Shown: one piece after another, positions 1-8,159 of the stretch | Position numbering within the stretch: position 1 is the stretch's first letter | Layout of the letters: each line of letters opens with the position of its first letter | Assembly (NCBI RefSeq): GCF_002909485.1 | Contig: NZ_PPXG01000007.1 | Coordinates: 1-64,000, forward strand | DNA from: Stutzerimonas stutzeri | Lineage (GTDB): Bacteria > Pseudomonadota > Gammaproteobacteria > Pseudomonadales > Pseudomonadaceae | Direction: 5' to 3' | DNA length: 64,000 nucleotides | Made by a program: the position numbers and the translations under genes | Notes under the pieces: generated by a model | The model's input: the letters and a program-made list of their open reading frames with translations, nothing else | What the model was told of the DNA's origin: nothing | Database searches by the model: none

Positions 1-246
1 GAGGTGCTCGCGGCGGCTAAAAACACAGAAATAAGCGGGTGATCTGAGCGTTTTTGATCGATTTGCCGCTTTTAAAATCGGCAGGGGCTGAAGTCAGCCA
101 GAAATACACAACTACTTCAGACCATCCTTAGTTTTTCAGCCAACCTCAACACACCAATTCCTCACTCCTGAACGGGCCATCTCGAATATAGAGACGCCCC
201 AACGATTTCGACCCGAATATGGATCCGGCGGTTAACGCAAATACGG

Positions 247-828
247 CTAAGTGGTCTGCAAAACAGTGCCCGGCGCCAGCACAACATCCTCGGCAACCTT
301 GACGCCATAGCCAGCGCAGCACCCAGCCTGCAGCCAAGCACGCGCGCCAATGTGCACTCCGCCTGCCAACTGAACGCCCACGCCTAGGTGAGCGAAATCA
401 CCAAGAGCAGCATCGTGATCTACCGTTGCGCTCGCGTTGACGATAGCCGCTTTGCCAAGGCGCGCATCAGTGCCAACCATCGCACAAGCCATAATGGCAA
501 CCCCCGCGCCTAGAAACGCGCTGTCGCTGACATACGCCCGAGGGTGGATGATTGAAACCAATGGAAACCCGGCTGCATCAATAACCTGAACAAAACGGCT
601 ACGCAGCCCGTTGTTGCCTATGGCCGCAATGGCCCCCTGAACCGATGCCCGAAGATGAACAATGTCCGCGCCCTTAGCAACGACGGGCCAGCCAACCCAC
701 TCTTTCAGCTCCGGCCAGCGATCATCAGCAAAAACGATTCGTTGCCAATTGCCGCTCAGCAATGCGGCCTCTGCAACGGCCTTACCATGGCCGCCAGCGC
801 CGATTATCAACAGCGTCCTCTTATTCAT
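247..828 (-). CDS. PglD/NeuD-family sugar O/N-acetyltransferase
   Basis: About 193 residues when begun at the ATG at 828, where the protein opens MNKRTLLIIGAGGHGKAV. That is the Rossmann-like UDP-sugar-binding half of PglD/NeuD enzymes (GAGGHGK motif); the C-terminal half shows the left-handed beta-helix hexapeptide pattern (IVNASATVDHDAALGD) ending in APGTVLQ. Family members acetylate the 4-amino group of UDP-sugars (UDP-diNAc-bacillosamine in Campylobacter) or sialic acid precursors. The start overlaps the end of the upstream initiating transferase gene by 8 bp, so the two are probably translationally coupled. I infer it modifies the first sugar of the O-unit; the matching aminotransferase and 4,6-dehydratase would lie left of the window. 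The acyl donor and exact substrate cannot be read from the sequence. Confidence 0.85.
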   Translation of the reverse strand: MNKRTLLIIGAGGHGKAVAEAALLSGNWQRIVFADDRWPELKEWVGWPVVAKGADIVHLRASVQGAIAAIGNNGLRSRFVQVIDAAGFPLVSIIHPRAYVSDSAFLGAGVAIMACAMVGTDARLGKAAIVNASATVDHDAALGDFAHLGVGVQLAGGVHIGARAWLQAGCCAGYGVKVAEDVVLAPGTVLQTT

Positions 829-1843
829 GCCGGTACTCCAATGCACCCGCATTATATTTCCAGGCAAGCAGCACCAACGGTGCATAAGCGATGAGCAGTC
901 CCGATAGACCATCTACGCCACCTATCGCGATCCAGATAGCAACAGGTAGTAACCAAAGCACGTTGATAACGAGAACGGCCAACGTCACCGCCAAATGGCT
1001 GCTGAAGTGGCGTGAAGCATATTGGTAAGCATGACTGCGGTGCGCCTCGTAGACCCTGTCGCGGCGTAGCAGACGGCGCAACAAAGTAAACGTTGCGTCC
1101 ACGATGAATACACCGAGCAGCACCAACCATGCCCAGAAAAGCTCCGGTGCTGCCCTAGCCGCCTGTAAAGAGAGCACTCCGAGCGAAATGCCAAGGAAAC
1201 CACTACCAGCATCGCCCATGAATATGCGCGCTGGTGGAAAGTTCCAGAACAAAAATCCGGCTACAGCAGCAGCCAACAATAAAGGCACGGTGGTTTCGAC
1301 GCTCACCCCACTGGTGAGGCCGTACAGCAAAGTACCTCCCAGACAAACACAGATCGCTTCGACACTGGCAATGCCATCGATTCCATCCATGAAGTTGTAG
1401 AGGTTAAGGAGCCACACCAGATAAACAGCGGCCAATGCGTGGCCGAACCAACCAAGTTCAATTGTGCTACCAAAAATCGGCAACGCAGGCAGGCCGCCAA
1501 GCCAAAACAGCACCCAGATAGCCGCAACGAAGTGCCCCAACAAACGCCAGCGTGCTGCAATATGCCCGTGATCATCCAGAAAACCCAAGATGGCAATCCC
1601 GGCGCCTGCCCCGAGCAACGACCACATCAATGGTGACTCGATGAAATCGCCGGTCCCGAGCAGCAGCAGCGCGAGCAAGAACGTCACGACAATCGCCACA
1701 CCGCCGCCACGGGGAGTGGGTACGGAGTGCGAGCTTCTAGCATTAGGAACATCGATGATGCTGCGAGCAAGAGCATAACGGCGCAGCGCCCACGTTAGGC
1801 AAAATGAAACACCGATAAGTAACGGCAGCAACCAAATCAGCAA
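821..1843 (-). CDS. wbpL: WbpL/WecA-type polyprenyl-phosphate sugar-1-phosphate transferase
   Basis: A 340-residue polytopic membrane protein of glycosyltransferase family 4 in the MraY/WecA superfamily. It starts O-antigen assembly by moving a HexNAc-1-phosphate onto undecaprenyl phosphate on the inner membrane. Visible signatures: DVPNARSSH and PTPRGGG near residue 35-50, the Mg2+/nucleotide loop NFMDGIDGIA near 150, the catalytic segment FMGDAGSGFLG near 210, and a HRSHAYQ loop near 270. Its length matches Pseudomonas WbpL. The TTG start at 1843 is chosen because GAGGG lies 7 nt upstream and the next in-frame codons would cut the first helix. It lies near the end of the O-antigen transcript, followed by the acetyltransferase with 8-bp overlap. 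The sugar specificity (FucNAc, QuiNAc or bacillosamine type) is inference. Confidence 0.9.
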   Translation of the reverse strand: MLIWLLPLLIGVSFCLTWALRRYALARSIIDVPNARSSHSVPTPRGGGVAIVVTFLLALLLLGTGDFIESPLMWSLLGAGAGIAILGFLDDHGHIAARWRLLGHFVAAIWVLFWLGGLPALPIFGSTIELGWFGHALAAVYLVWLLNLYNFMDGIDGIASVEAICVCLGGTLLYGLTSGVSVETTVPLLLAAAVAGFLFWNFPPARIFMGDAGSGFLGISLGVLSLQAARAAPELFWAWLVLLGVFIVDATFTLLRRLLRRDRVYEAHRSHAYQYASRHFSSHLAVTLAVLVINVLWLLPVAIWIAIGGVDGLSGLLIAYAPLVLLAWKYNAGALEYRHE

Positions 1844-1940
1844 CTTCGATCCCTCAAGTTTTTTTCCGTAGATGCCTCTAGAGACTCAACTAGAAGCGAG
1901 CCTATCCGCGTCACGTCAAATGGTATTCGGTAACGAGTAT

Positions 1941-2912
1941 TCAGCCCTTATGCGCCAAGTAGTGATCTGCGGTCATACGCAGCGCTTGGTCTACGCTGAC
2001 AGGCGGAACCCACCCCAACAGCTCACGGGTCTTGGAAATATCCACTTGCAACGAGCCACAAAGCCTTTGTGCAACGTTTTTCTTTCCGAGCATTGCGGCA
2101 GCACTTCCAAGCAATGCCGCTGGCACTGGCAACAGCCGTGCCGGCTTACCCAGAGCTAGGCTCATGCGCCGCAGCAGTTCAGTAGTGGACAAGTCCTCTC
2201 CGTCACTGACCAGAAAGGTCTGGTTGGCGGCAGCGGGGTGATCGATACACGTGACAATCAAATCGACAAGGTTGTCCAACGCAACCAGGCTCCGCTTGTT
2301 ATGTATAGCGCCCAGCGGTAAAGGAACTCCCATGCAAAGCCAATTCATCATGCTCCGAAAGTTAGCTTTGACGCCGGGCCCATAGACCAGCACTGGGCGG
2401 ATAATGACCACTTCCATTCCAGTCTCTGCCGCCAACGACCGAAGACCTGTCTCAGCTTCCATTTTAGAAATGCCATATGGATCGAGCGGTGCCGGAAAAT
2501 CACCGATGGAGAATGGAACGTCTCTCTCCGTACTCTCCCCATTGACCTTGATTGAGCTGATGAAAATGAAACGCTTGGCACCTGCCTGAGCCGCCTGACG
2601 AGCCAACTGGAGTGTTCCTTCGACGTTCGCTTGGCGAAATTCCTTCAGCGGATCGGTAGCCCGCTCAGCCATGACATGCACCCTAGCCGCAGCGTGGATG
2701 ACGACCTGAACGCCCTCAAGGGCCTCAGCCCAATTGGTACAAGGAAGGAGTTCTCCGATCGTTACAGAAGGTACCCGTAGGCACCCCATTTTCGAGGGAC
2801 CACGCAGGGCGACACGAACAGGATAATCAGCCGCTGCTAGGCGACTAAGTACACCACCACCCACGAAGCCAGACGCACCAGTTAGCAAAGTCATTCGACG
2901 TGCGGCCGTCAT
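1941..2912 (-). CDS. NAD-dependent sugar epimerase/4-ketoreductase (WbpV/WbpK-like)
   Basis: 323-residue extended SDR protein. N-terminal nucleotide-binding motif GASGFVGGG at about residues 14-22; catalytic pair YGISK at about 150; the SSIKVNG strand before it supplies the Ser. Such proteins in Pseudomonas O-antigen clusters (WbpK, WbpV) reduce a UDP-4-keto-6-deoxy-HexNAc made by WbpM, giving UDP-FucNAc or UDP-QuiNAc, the substrate of the WbpL-type transferase just downstream. The ATG at 2912 overlaps the stop of the preceding glycosyltransferase gene by 4 bp (ATGA), which fixes the start. A 97-bp gap separates it from wbpL. Which sugar it makes is not determinable from sequence inspection alone. 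Confidence 0.85.
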   Translation of the reverse strand: MTAARRMTLLTGASGFVGGGVLSRLAAADYPVRVALRGPSKMGCLRVPSVTIGELLPCTNWAEALEGVQVVIHAAARVHVMAERATDPLKEFRQANVEGTLQLARQAAQAGAKRFIFISSIKVNGESTERDVPFSIGDFPAPLDPYGISKMEAETGLRSLAAETGMEVVIIRPVLVYGPGVKANFRSMMNWLCMGVPLPLGAIHNKRSLVALDNLVDLIVTCIDHPAAANQTFLVSDGEDLSTTELLRRMSLALGKPARLLPVPAALLGSAAAMLGKKNVAQRLCGSLQVDISKTRELLGWVPPVSVDQALRMTADHYLAHKG

Positions 2913-4093
2913 GAAAACTTCTCCTTGTTGATACGCAAGAGCTCGACATACTCCTCAATCAACAATGTACTGATTCTTTCACTGGAAAACTCTCGCTCAA
3001 CCCGAGATTGCGCACACCTACCCATCATCCGACGTTTATCTGGATCAACAAGCAGACCGTCGATAGCCGCAGCCAAACTCTTCTCATCTTTTACCGGAAC
3101 CAGTACGCCGGTCTCACCATCGACTACTGCATCAGCAAGCCCATAAATATTGGTACAGACGGCGGGCAGGCCCACAGCTGCCGCCTCAATGACGACGGTG
3201 CCAAAGCCCTCGCGATAGCTGGGCAGTACCAGCAAATCTGCCGCAACCATGTACCGTTCGGGCTCAACCGAAAAGCCGGGCATGGAGATACGTTGCCGCG
3301 TGTCAGCGCTTAACCCGGACAATAGAACTTCAATATCCACCTCATGGGGGCCGAGTAGTATTAGGTACGTATCGCGCCCCCTACTCACGACCTCCTCAAA
3401 AGCAGCCAGCAGTTCTACTATTCCCTTATCTTTAGTCAAACGCCCAACAAACAATAACACTTGGGCGTTTGCCGGAATATTAAGTTCCACCTTCAGCTTG
3501 ACACTATCAGCGTCACAGAACCGCTCAGAACGAAATCGCTGCAGGTCTATACCCGCTAAAGAACCAGAGCCGAGGACGTGAATCTGAACTGATTTGGCGA
3601 CCCCGCTATTAACTATAAATTCCTTCTGAGATTTACTATCCGCATAGCATCGAGTATTCAATAATGCAATTAATTTATCACTTCCTTTAGAAAGAAACCG
3701 CTTCAGTCCGCGCATTTCAACCCATGCCTGACCGGTAAAGGTATGCAGTCGAACTGGCACACCAGCCACTAGAGCAGCAATTGAGCAAAGCAGGCCAGCC
3801 TTTGGCGTTGTAGAGTGAACGATCTGAAAATTTGACCGCCGAAAGAAAAGCCAAAGTCTTATAAGTGCAATTAAGTCTTTTAGTGGCTCAATCTTTCGCG
3901 GGATATGGATCGAAGCATAACTAACCCCTGGGCTTTCAAAGCCCAACGCCTTGTCACTTGCAACGACCATAACATCGCCGCCGTTCTGGGCAATGTCTCC
4001 TATCTGAGAGCGCAACTGGGTCTGAACGAAGAATGACACCGTAGACACTCTAGCGATACTTACCCCGCTCAATCCTCTATTGGTATTCAGCAT
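2909..4093 (-). CDS. Glycosyltransferase family 4 (GT-B fold)
   Basis: 394 residues, a usual length for retaining GT4 enzymes. The N-terminal half carries the acceptor-side Rossmann domain (SIARVSTVSFF...; FQIVHSTTPKAGLL); the C-terminal half has the nucleotide-sugar site with LFVGRLTKDKGI near residue 236 and the EX7E region PSYREGFGTVVIEAAAVGLP near 310. It resembles the PglA/WbpT-type transferases that add the second sugar to the lipid-linked primer. The start ATG shares one base with the stop of the upstream epimerase gene, and its stop overlaps the next gene by 4 bp, so it sits inside one tightly coupled operon. Cytoplasmic face of the inner membrane; donor unknown. Confidence 0.85.
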   Translation of the reverse strand: MLNTNRGLSGVSIARVSTVSFFVQTQLRSQIGDIAQNGGDVMVVASDKALGFESPGVSYASIHIPRKIEPLKDLIALIRLWLFFRRSNFQIVHSTTPKAGLLCSIAALVAGVPVRLHTFTGQAWVEMRGLKRFLSKGSDKLIALLNTRCYADSKSQKEFIVNSGVAKSVQIHVLGSGSLAGIDLQRFRSERFCDADSVKLKVELNIPANAQVLLFVGRLTKDKGIVELLAAFEEVVSRGRDTYLILLGPHEVDIEVLLSGLSADTRQRISMPGFSVEPERYMVAADLLVLPSYREGFGTVVIEAAAVGLPAVCTNIYGLADAVVDGETGVLVPVKDEKSLAAAIDGLLVDPDKRRMMGRCAQSRVEREFSSERISTLLIEEYVELLRINKEKFS

Positions 4094-5067
4094 TAGCGCC
4101 CATCATTATTACTCAGTATAACTTCGGAAATCGTGTCCTTTACAGGACGGTCATGGCTATACCCCAAAACCGTGGCCAACTTATCCACGGGATAAGTCGT
4201 GCGCGCCACAAGAGAGTCTATTCTAGTACTTGAAAGGGGGAATCCTGGCACGCGCGAAAAGATTCTGGAAGTCGCCCTAGCCAGTAACTCCGGCACCCGC
4301 AGCGCCGGAGCGCGCACTTTGAGAGCTTCCGCCATAGCCTCAACCAGCTCTTCCTGAGTGCAGTCGTTTGAGATATTGAATATCTCGCCCTTGGCATGTT
4401 CATTAAAGCCGCACAATAACAGAGCCCTTACCACATCATCCACATGCACGTATGTAGAAATAGCTCCATTAGGGCCTATATAAAAAAATTTATTAGCCTG
4501 CAAAACCCTGCCCCATTGACGCAGAGAGTCGTTAGGCATCCCTATCCCATAAACGTTAGAAGGCCGTAGGATAGAACAGCTAAATACCCCAGGCTCAGCG
4601 GCTGATAGCAGCAGCTCATCAGCCTGAGTTTTAGTAACCTCATACTCTCCTTTTGGATTAGTTAGAGTCTCTTCCGTAACAACCCTATTAAGATCTGCCC
4701 TACCACGTACCGCGCCGTAGGCACCAACACTGCTTAACTGCACCCAGTGAATACTACGCGAAGATGCTACAGCCGCTTTCTTACATGCATCAACCAGCAT
4801 CCGCGTTGACTCAACATGAAGAGCACGCATGCAGCTATTATCAGAGAGCGCCCCCGCACAATTAAAGAATAACGAACAGTCAGCCAATAACTCATCCGGA
4901 ACTGAGGTCGCACGAACCAGATCTAAATTTACAACATCAAAACAATCACCAGGAACATCAAGCTCTGTCTTTCGGGAGATAACGCGCACTTCATGACCCA
5001 AGCGACATAGCGACGAAACCAATCTCGAGCCGATAAATCCTGTACCCCCAGTCACTACAATACGCAT
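4093..5067 (-). CDS. NAD-dependent epimerase/dehydratase family protein
   Basis: 324-residue extended short-chain dehydrogenase. It begins MRIVVTGGTGFIGS, the classic GxxGxxG dinucleotide site; the catalytic YEVTK motif is near residue 147 and the substrate-loop Asn-Val-Tyr segment (RPSNVYGIG) near 172. Members make or interconvert nucleotide sugars for surface polysaccharide. It is the second such enzyme in this locus (the other is at 1941-2912) and is only distantly alike, so the two probably act on different sugars or on successive steps. The start at 5067 is an ATG 9 bp after the polymerase gene ends; its stop overlaps the next gene by one base. Product sugar not inferable. Confidence 0.8.
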   Translation of the reverse strand: MRIVVTGGTGFIGSRLVSSLCRLGHEVRVISRKTELDVPGDCFDVVNLDLVRATSVPDELLADCSLFFNCAGALSDNSCMRALHVESTRMLVDACKKAAVASSRSIHWVQLSSVGAYGAVRGRADLNRVVTEETLTNPKGEYEVTKTQADELLLSAAEPGVFSCSILRPSNVYGIGMPNDSLRQWGRVLQANKFFYIGPNGAISTYVHVDDVVRALLLCGFNEHAKGEIFNISNDCTQEELVEAMAEALKVRAPALRVPELLARATSRIFSRVPGFPLSSTRIDSLVARTTYPVDKLATVLGYSHDRPVKDTISEVILSNNDGR

Positions 5068-5076
5068 AAATAAATC

Positions 5077-6162
5077 TCAAATAATTTCGAAAGGAAGAGA
5101 TATAAATTCGTACGGCAAAAAAGGCGAACTTCCCAAACCAGACTCTAGCAAGAACCCTCGATAAACAGCAAAAACAGAAAGCATTCCAGCCAATAAAATC
5201 ACAATTTTAATAGGTATATTAAAATTCAATCCTAAACGCGCAAAGCTAACAGCCATAGCCAGAGGACACACTAGGCAAAGAAGATCCAACATCCTTAAAC
5301 CTGCATATGTATATTGCGTTAAAAGCCAGAACAGAAATAAAAATGAAAGGCCCAACACAGACAACCTAATTCGGTCGCCGCTAGGAAGGTTACTAATTGC
5401 AATCCCACACACAAAAACTAAAACCACCACCACCCTACTAACACCCGACAATGTGCCGGGAGCCTGCATCATCTGATAAGAAGAAAACTTATCAGCCACA
5501 TACGATATATCCAACAAAAAAAACCCAGCGACACCAAAAAACAGGAGAGTCAACAAGCCAAACAATGAAGAAACTCGCAAAAATCCAACCTGAGAGACAA
5601 TTAAATATGACAATGAAAAAAAAACAGAATAATGAAACATAATAGATGGAATTGCTACACGGATCCCCGCCAGCGAGCCATTAATTCGATACTGCTGGAC
5701 GGCCAGCATTAGAATCGAGGATGCAAGCCCAAGGCGCAGGCCATTCATACTATATTGAAAAGCGAACGCGGGAATAATATAACCCACCAAGAGAAAGCGT
5801 TCGTTTCTATCTGAGCGGATCAGAAAAATTGCCAGCACTACAAAAAAAATAAAACTAAGTAGTCTAACCGCAATTTCAGCAGATGGCGCAATTAGGCTAA
5901 GCAGCCAAGCGACTGCCATGAAACCCGGCTCTCTACCATCCCAAATGTAGTTATTGGTCACAGACACTAGCATTTTTTCATAATTCGCCGTATCTGTACC
6001 TACAGATCCCCGTAACAATGAAACGATGCCAAAATAGCAAACCAACAAAAAAGCAAAGAAACGGCCCTTGTAGCCGGAGATAGCCTCTACTGCAATAAAG
6101 AAATAGCAAAGCAACCAGCCAAATAAATAGATCACCGGCTTATACCCGCACTGAATATACAA
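5077..6162 (-). CDS. EpsG/Wzy-like O-antigen polymerase
   Basis: 361-residue very hydrophobic protein with about ten predicted membrane segments and AT-richer codons than the flanking core genes. The short motif LLRGSVGTDTANYEKM, with an Arg and a GTDT-Tyr pattern just after the second helix, is typical of the EpsG family, which takes the place of Wzy in many O-antigen loci. It would join lipid-linked O-units in the periplasmic leaflet. A TTG at 6162 has GGCGG a few bases upstream and overlaps the end of the GT2 gene by 23 bp; a GTG at 6135 is a plausible alternative with no overlap. No other gene in the locus looks like a polymerase, which supports the call. Confidence 0.75.
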   Translation of the reverse strand: MYIQCGYKPVIYLFGWLLCYFFIAVEAISGYKGRFFAFLLVCYFGIVSLLRGSVGTDTANYEKMLVSVTNNYIWDGREPGFMAVAWLLSLIAPSAEIAVRLLSFIFFVVLAIFLIRSDRNERFLLVGYIIPAFAFQYSMNGLRLGLASSILMLAVQQYRINGSLAGIRVAIPSIMFHYSVFFSLSYLIVSQVGFLRVSSLFGLLTLLFFGVAGFFLLDISYVADKFSSYQMMQAPGTLSGVSRVVVVLVFVCGIAISNLPSGDRIRLSVLGLSFLFLFWLLTQYTYAGLRMLDLLCLVCPLAMAVSFARLGLNFNIPIKIVILLAGMLSVFAVYRGFLLESGLGSSPFLPYEFISLPFEII

Positions 6163-6943
6163 TAATCCGCCTAGCGAACTTTAATAACGACCATACGCTC
6201 AAAACCATCATCAGAGGAAAGCTGATGAGATCAGCTCGTGCCAATCTCCGATATGCATCCAACTCTCCCTTTTCCATGCTCCATAAATTCCCGCTGAGTC
6301 CGCTTTTCCCGTAAGCGGCCTTAAACAACCAGGTAAGAGCTAAAGGGCTACGAGAGCACTTATTCCCGCCAAGCAAAATTTCGCACCATAATAAAAAATC
6401 TTCACACGCCCGCTTACCCTCAACAAATCGATATGGCAAACTACGCTTCAACATAACAGTCGGCGTTGCAAACTGATTCGCTAACAGCAACTTACGCTTA
6501 GATACATTGTTAAATCCAAACACATTATCTTGGATATTAGCATCAAGCAGCGCCCCATTAACTACTTGATAAGCATGCCCCGTAAGCACCACTTCAGGAT
6601 GATCAACCATCCAACGCCATTGAATTTCAATTTTCTGCGGGTGCCACGCATCATCTGAATCGAGAAATGCTATATATGGCTGCGATGCCAACTCCCACCC
6701 AGCGTTACGTGCTGATCCTGGCCCCTTATTCGAAAACTGACGAACTATTTTGATCCAGCCTTCTGCATAACTCTGCTGAATTTCTTTTAACAAAAACTCC
6801 GTCCTATCCGCACTGTTATCATCGACCAATATCACCTCAGCCGGTCGTAAAGTCTGGCAGGCTATCGAAGCCACAGCGCGCTCTATGGTTTCACAACACC
6901 GGTAGCAGGGGACGATTACACTAACGCTAGCCTCCTCAGGCAT
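6140..6943 (-). CDS. Glycosyltransferase family 2 (GT-A fold)
   Basis: 267 residues from the ATG at 6943, giving MPEEASVSVIVPCYRCC, the standard GT2 opening strand. Further motifs: ILVDDNSADRT near residue 35, GPGSARNAGWELA near 77, and the metal-binding FLDSDDAWHP near 93 (DxD-like). The longer start at 6994 was rejected because it would run 59 bp into the pyruvyltransferase gene; the chosen start overlaps it by 8 bp with AGGATG nearby. The protein should add one sugar to the growing O-unit on the cytoplasmic side of the inner membrane. C-terminal hydrophobic residues (LISFPLMMVLSVWSLLKFARR) may be a membrane anchor. Confidence 0.85.
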   Translation of the reverse strand: MPEEASVSVIVPCYRCCETIERAVASIACQTLRPAEVILVDDNSADRTEFLLKEIQQSYAEGWIKIVRQFSNKGPGSARNAGWELASQPYIAFLDSDDAWHPQKIEIQWRWMVDHPEVVLTGHAYQVVNGALLDANIQDNVFGFNNVSKRKLLLANQFATPTVMLKRSLPYRFVEGKRACEDFLLWCEILLGGNKCSRSPLALTWLFKAAYGKSGLSGNLWSMEKGELDAYRRLARADLISFPLMMVLSVWSLLKFARRIIVYSVRV

Positions 6944-8159
6944 AAACTCGCATCCTTTTATTTGTTTCAATCGCTGCCAGCTCAACACGCTCACGCCATA
7001 AAGGAAGCTTTATACTTAACGCCTCCTTAATTATCGATTCATTTGCGATAAGATACTCTAAATGCTCCATCAGAGATGCGGCGGTTAGGTCTGGAGTAGA
7101 TAACACCACGCGCATGTCGCCCAATAAATCTTTGTTAATCCCTTGAGCCTTAACGCTGTAGGCAATAGACAGCGTAGGAACACCACTTGAGAGTGCAGCA
7201 ATCGTGGCATGGGTACGCGCACCAATAAAATAACGAAGCTGGCTAATAACGTATTTTATTTGAGAAGCATTAAAGCGTTCCGGCATAATGCTTACAGCAT
7301 TGCCCAACGCCTTTACTTCCTCTAGAATCCCCGTCATATACTTGGCGTCATTATTATTGTCGTTGCCGTCAAGCGGAACCACGTGCGGCACTAGCAATAT
7401 GCCGTACCCTCTGCTCGCGACGTCACGGATAAAGTTTATGGTCTCCTTTCTGAGATCTTGCGAGCCGCGCTTATAGCGTTCAATCAACGGACTTATATTT
7501 AGCCCAATCACGCCTTTACTTTCTGACTGCGGCCAGAATGGCGCTATGTCAACAGGTTCTTTCGTTAACGTAAATGCTGGATCAGCCATTTGAATTACGT
7601 TATTCATTCCTAGAATTTTAGTTAAATATTCATAAGAAATACTTTCTCTTACAGCAATTAAAGCCATCCTTGCCAAATGGTTTCGAATAGCGGGCAAAAA
7701 TTGTGGCTCGCGCTCAAACGGCCCCACTGAAGCACCCCAAAGTATTACGGGCTTCCCTAAATCCATCGCTAGGCGATCAATCCCCATCAGCAAAGACGGC
7801 AACCGATAATCCAATGAATAATTATCGCCGCCCACCGACAAGACAGCATCGCAGCTCTGTATTTCATCCCGCACTTTTTTGGGAAACGGGAAAGGCCAAC
7901 CAGCTTGTTTTAGCACGGGCAGGGGCAAGCGTTGCAGGTGGGTCCACGGTCGAGTGTGAGCCGGGAGATAAGCATCAACAAAGCGAACGCCATGCTGCCC
8001 TGCTTCTGGCCACTGTTTTTCATCACGCGCGATATCGTCTGAGGGTACCAATACCTCAACGTCACTAAACTTTTTATTTAGCATCGCAACCGTACTTCTC
8101 ACGATTGCCTCGCAACCCCGATTGCCAAAAGTACGTTGCCCAGAAAAATAAAATCGCAT
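6936..8159 (-). CDS. Polysaccharide pyruvyl transferase family protein
   Basis: 407 residues. The N-terminal FGNRGCEAIV segment, the SVGGDNYSLDYR loop near residue 90, the VILWGASVGPFE strand near 120 and the C-terminal ARTHATIAALSSGVPT segment near 320 match the polysaccharide pyruvyltransferase (WcaK/CsaB-like) fold. Family members transfer pyruvate from phosphoenolpyruvate to form ketals on surface sugars, although many in clusters like this one are untested. GTGATG occurs at the junction: the ATG at 8159 shares one base with the stop of the FrhB-like gene and gives MRFYFSGQR. In several polysaccharide loci this family sits next to FrhB-like proteins, as here, suggesting a joint modification step. 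That link is inference. Confidence 0.85.
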   Translation of the reverse strand: MRFYFSGQRTFGNRGCEAIVRSTVAMLNKKFSDVEVLVPSDDIARDEKQWPEAGQHGVRFVDAYLPAHTRPWTHLQRLPLPVLKQAGWPFPFPKKVRDEIQSCDAVLSVGGDNYSLDYRLPSLLMGIDRLAMDLGKPVILWGASVGPFEREPQFLPAIRNHLARMALIAVRESISYEYLTKILGMNNVIQMADPAFTLTKEPVDIAPFWPQSESKGVIGLNISPLIERYKRGSQDLRKETINFIRDVASRGYGILLVPHVVPLDGNDNNNDAKYMTGILEEVKALGNAVSIMPERFNASQIKYVISQLRYFIGARTHATIAALSSGVPTLSIAYSVKAQGINKDLLGDMRVVLSTPDLTAASLMEHLEYLIANESIIKEALSIKLPLWRERVELAAIETNKRMRVYA

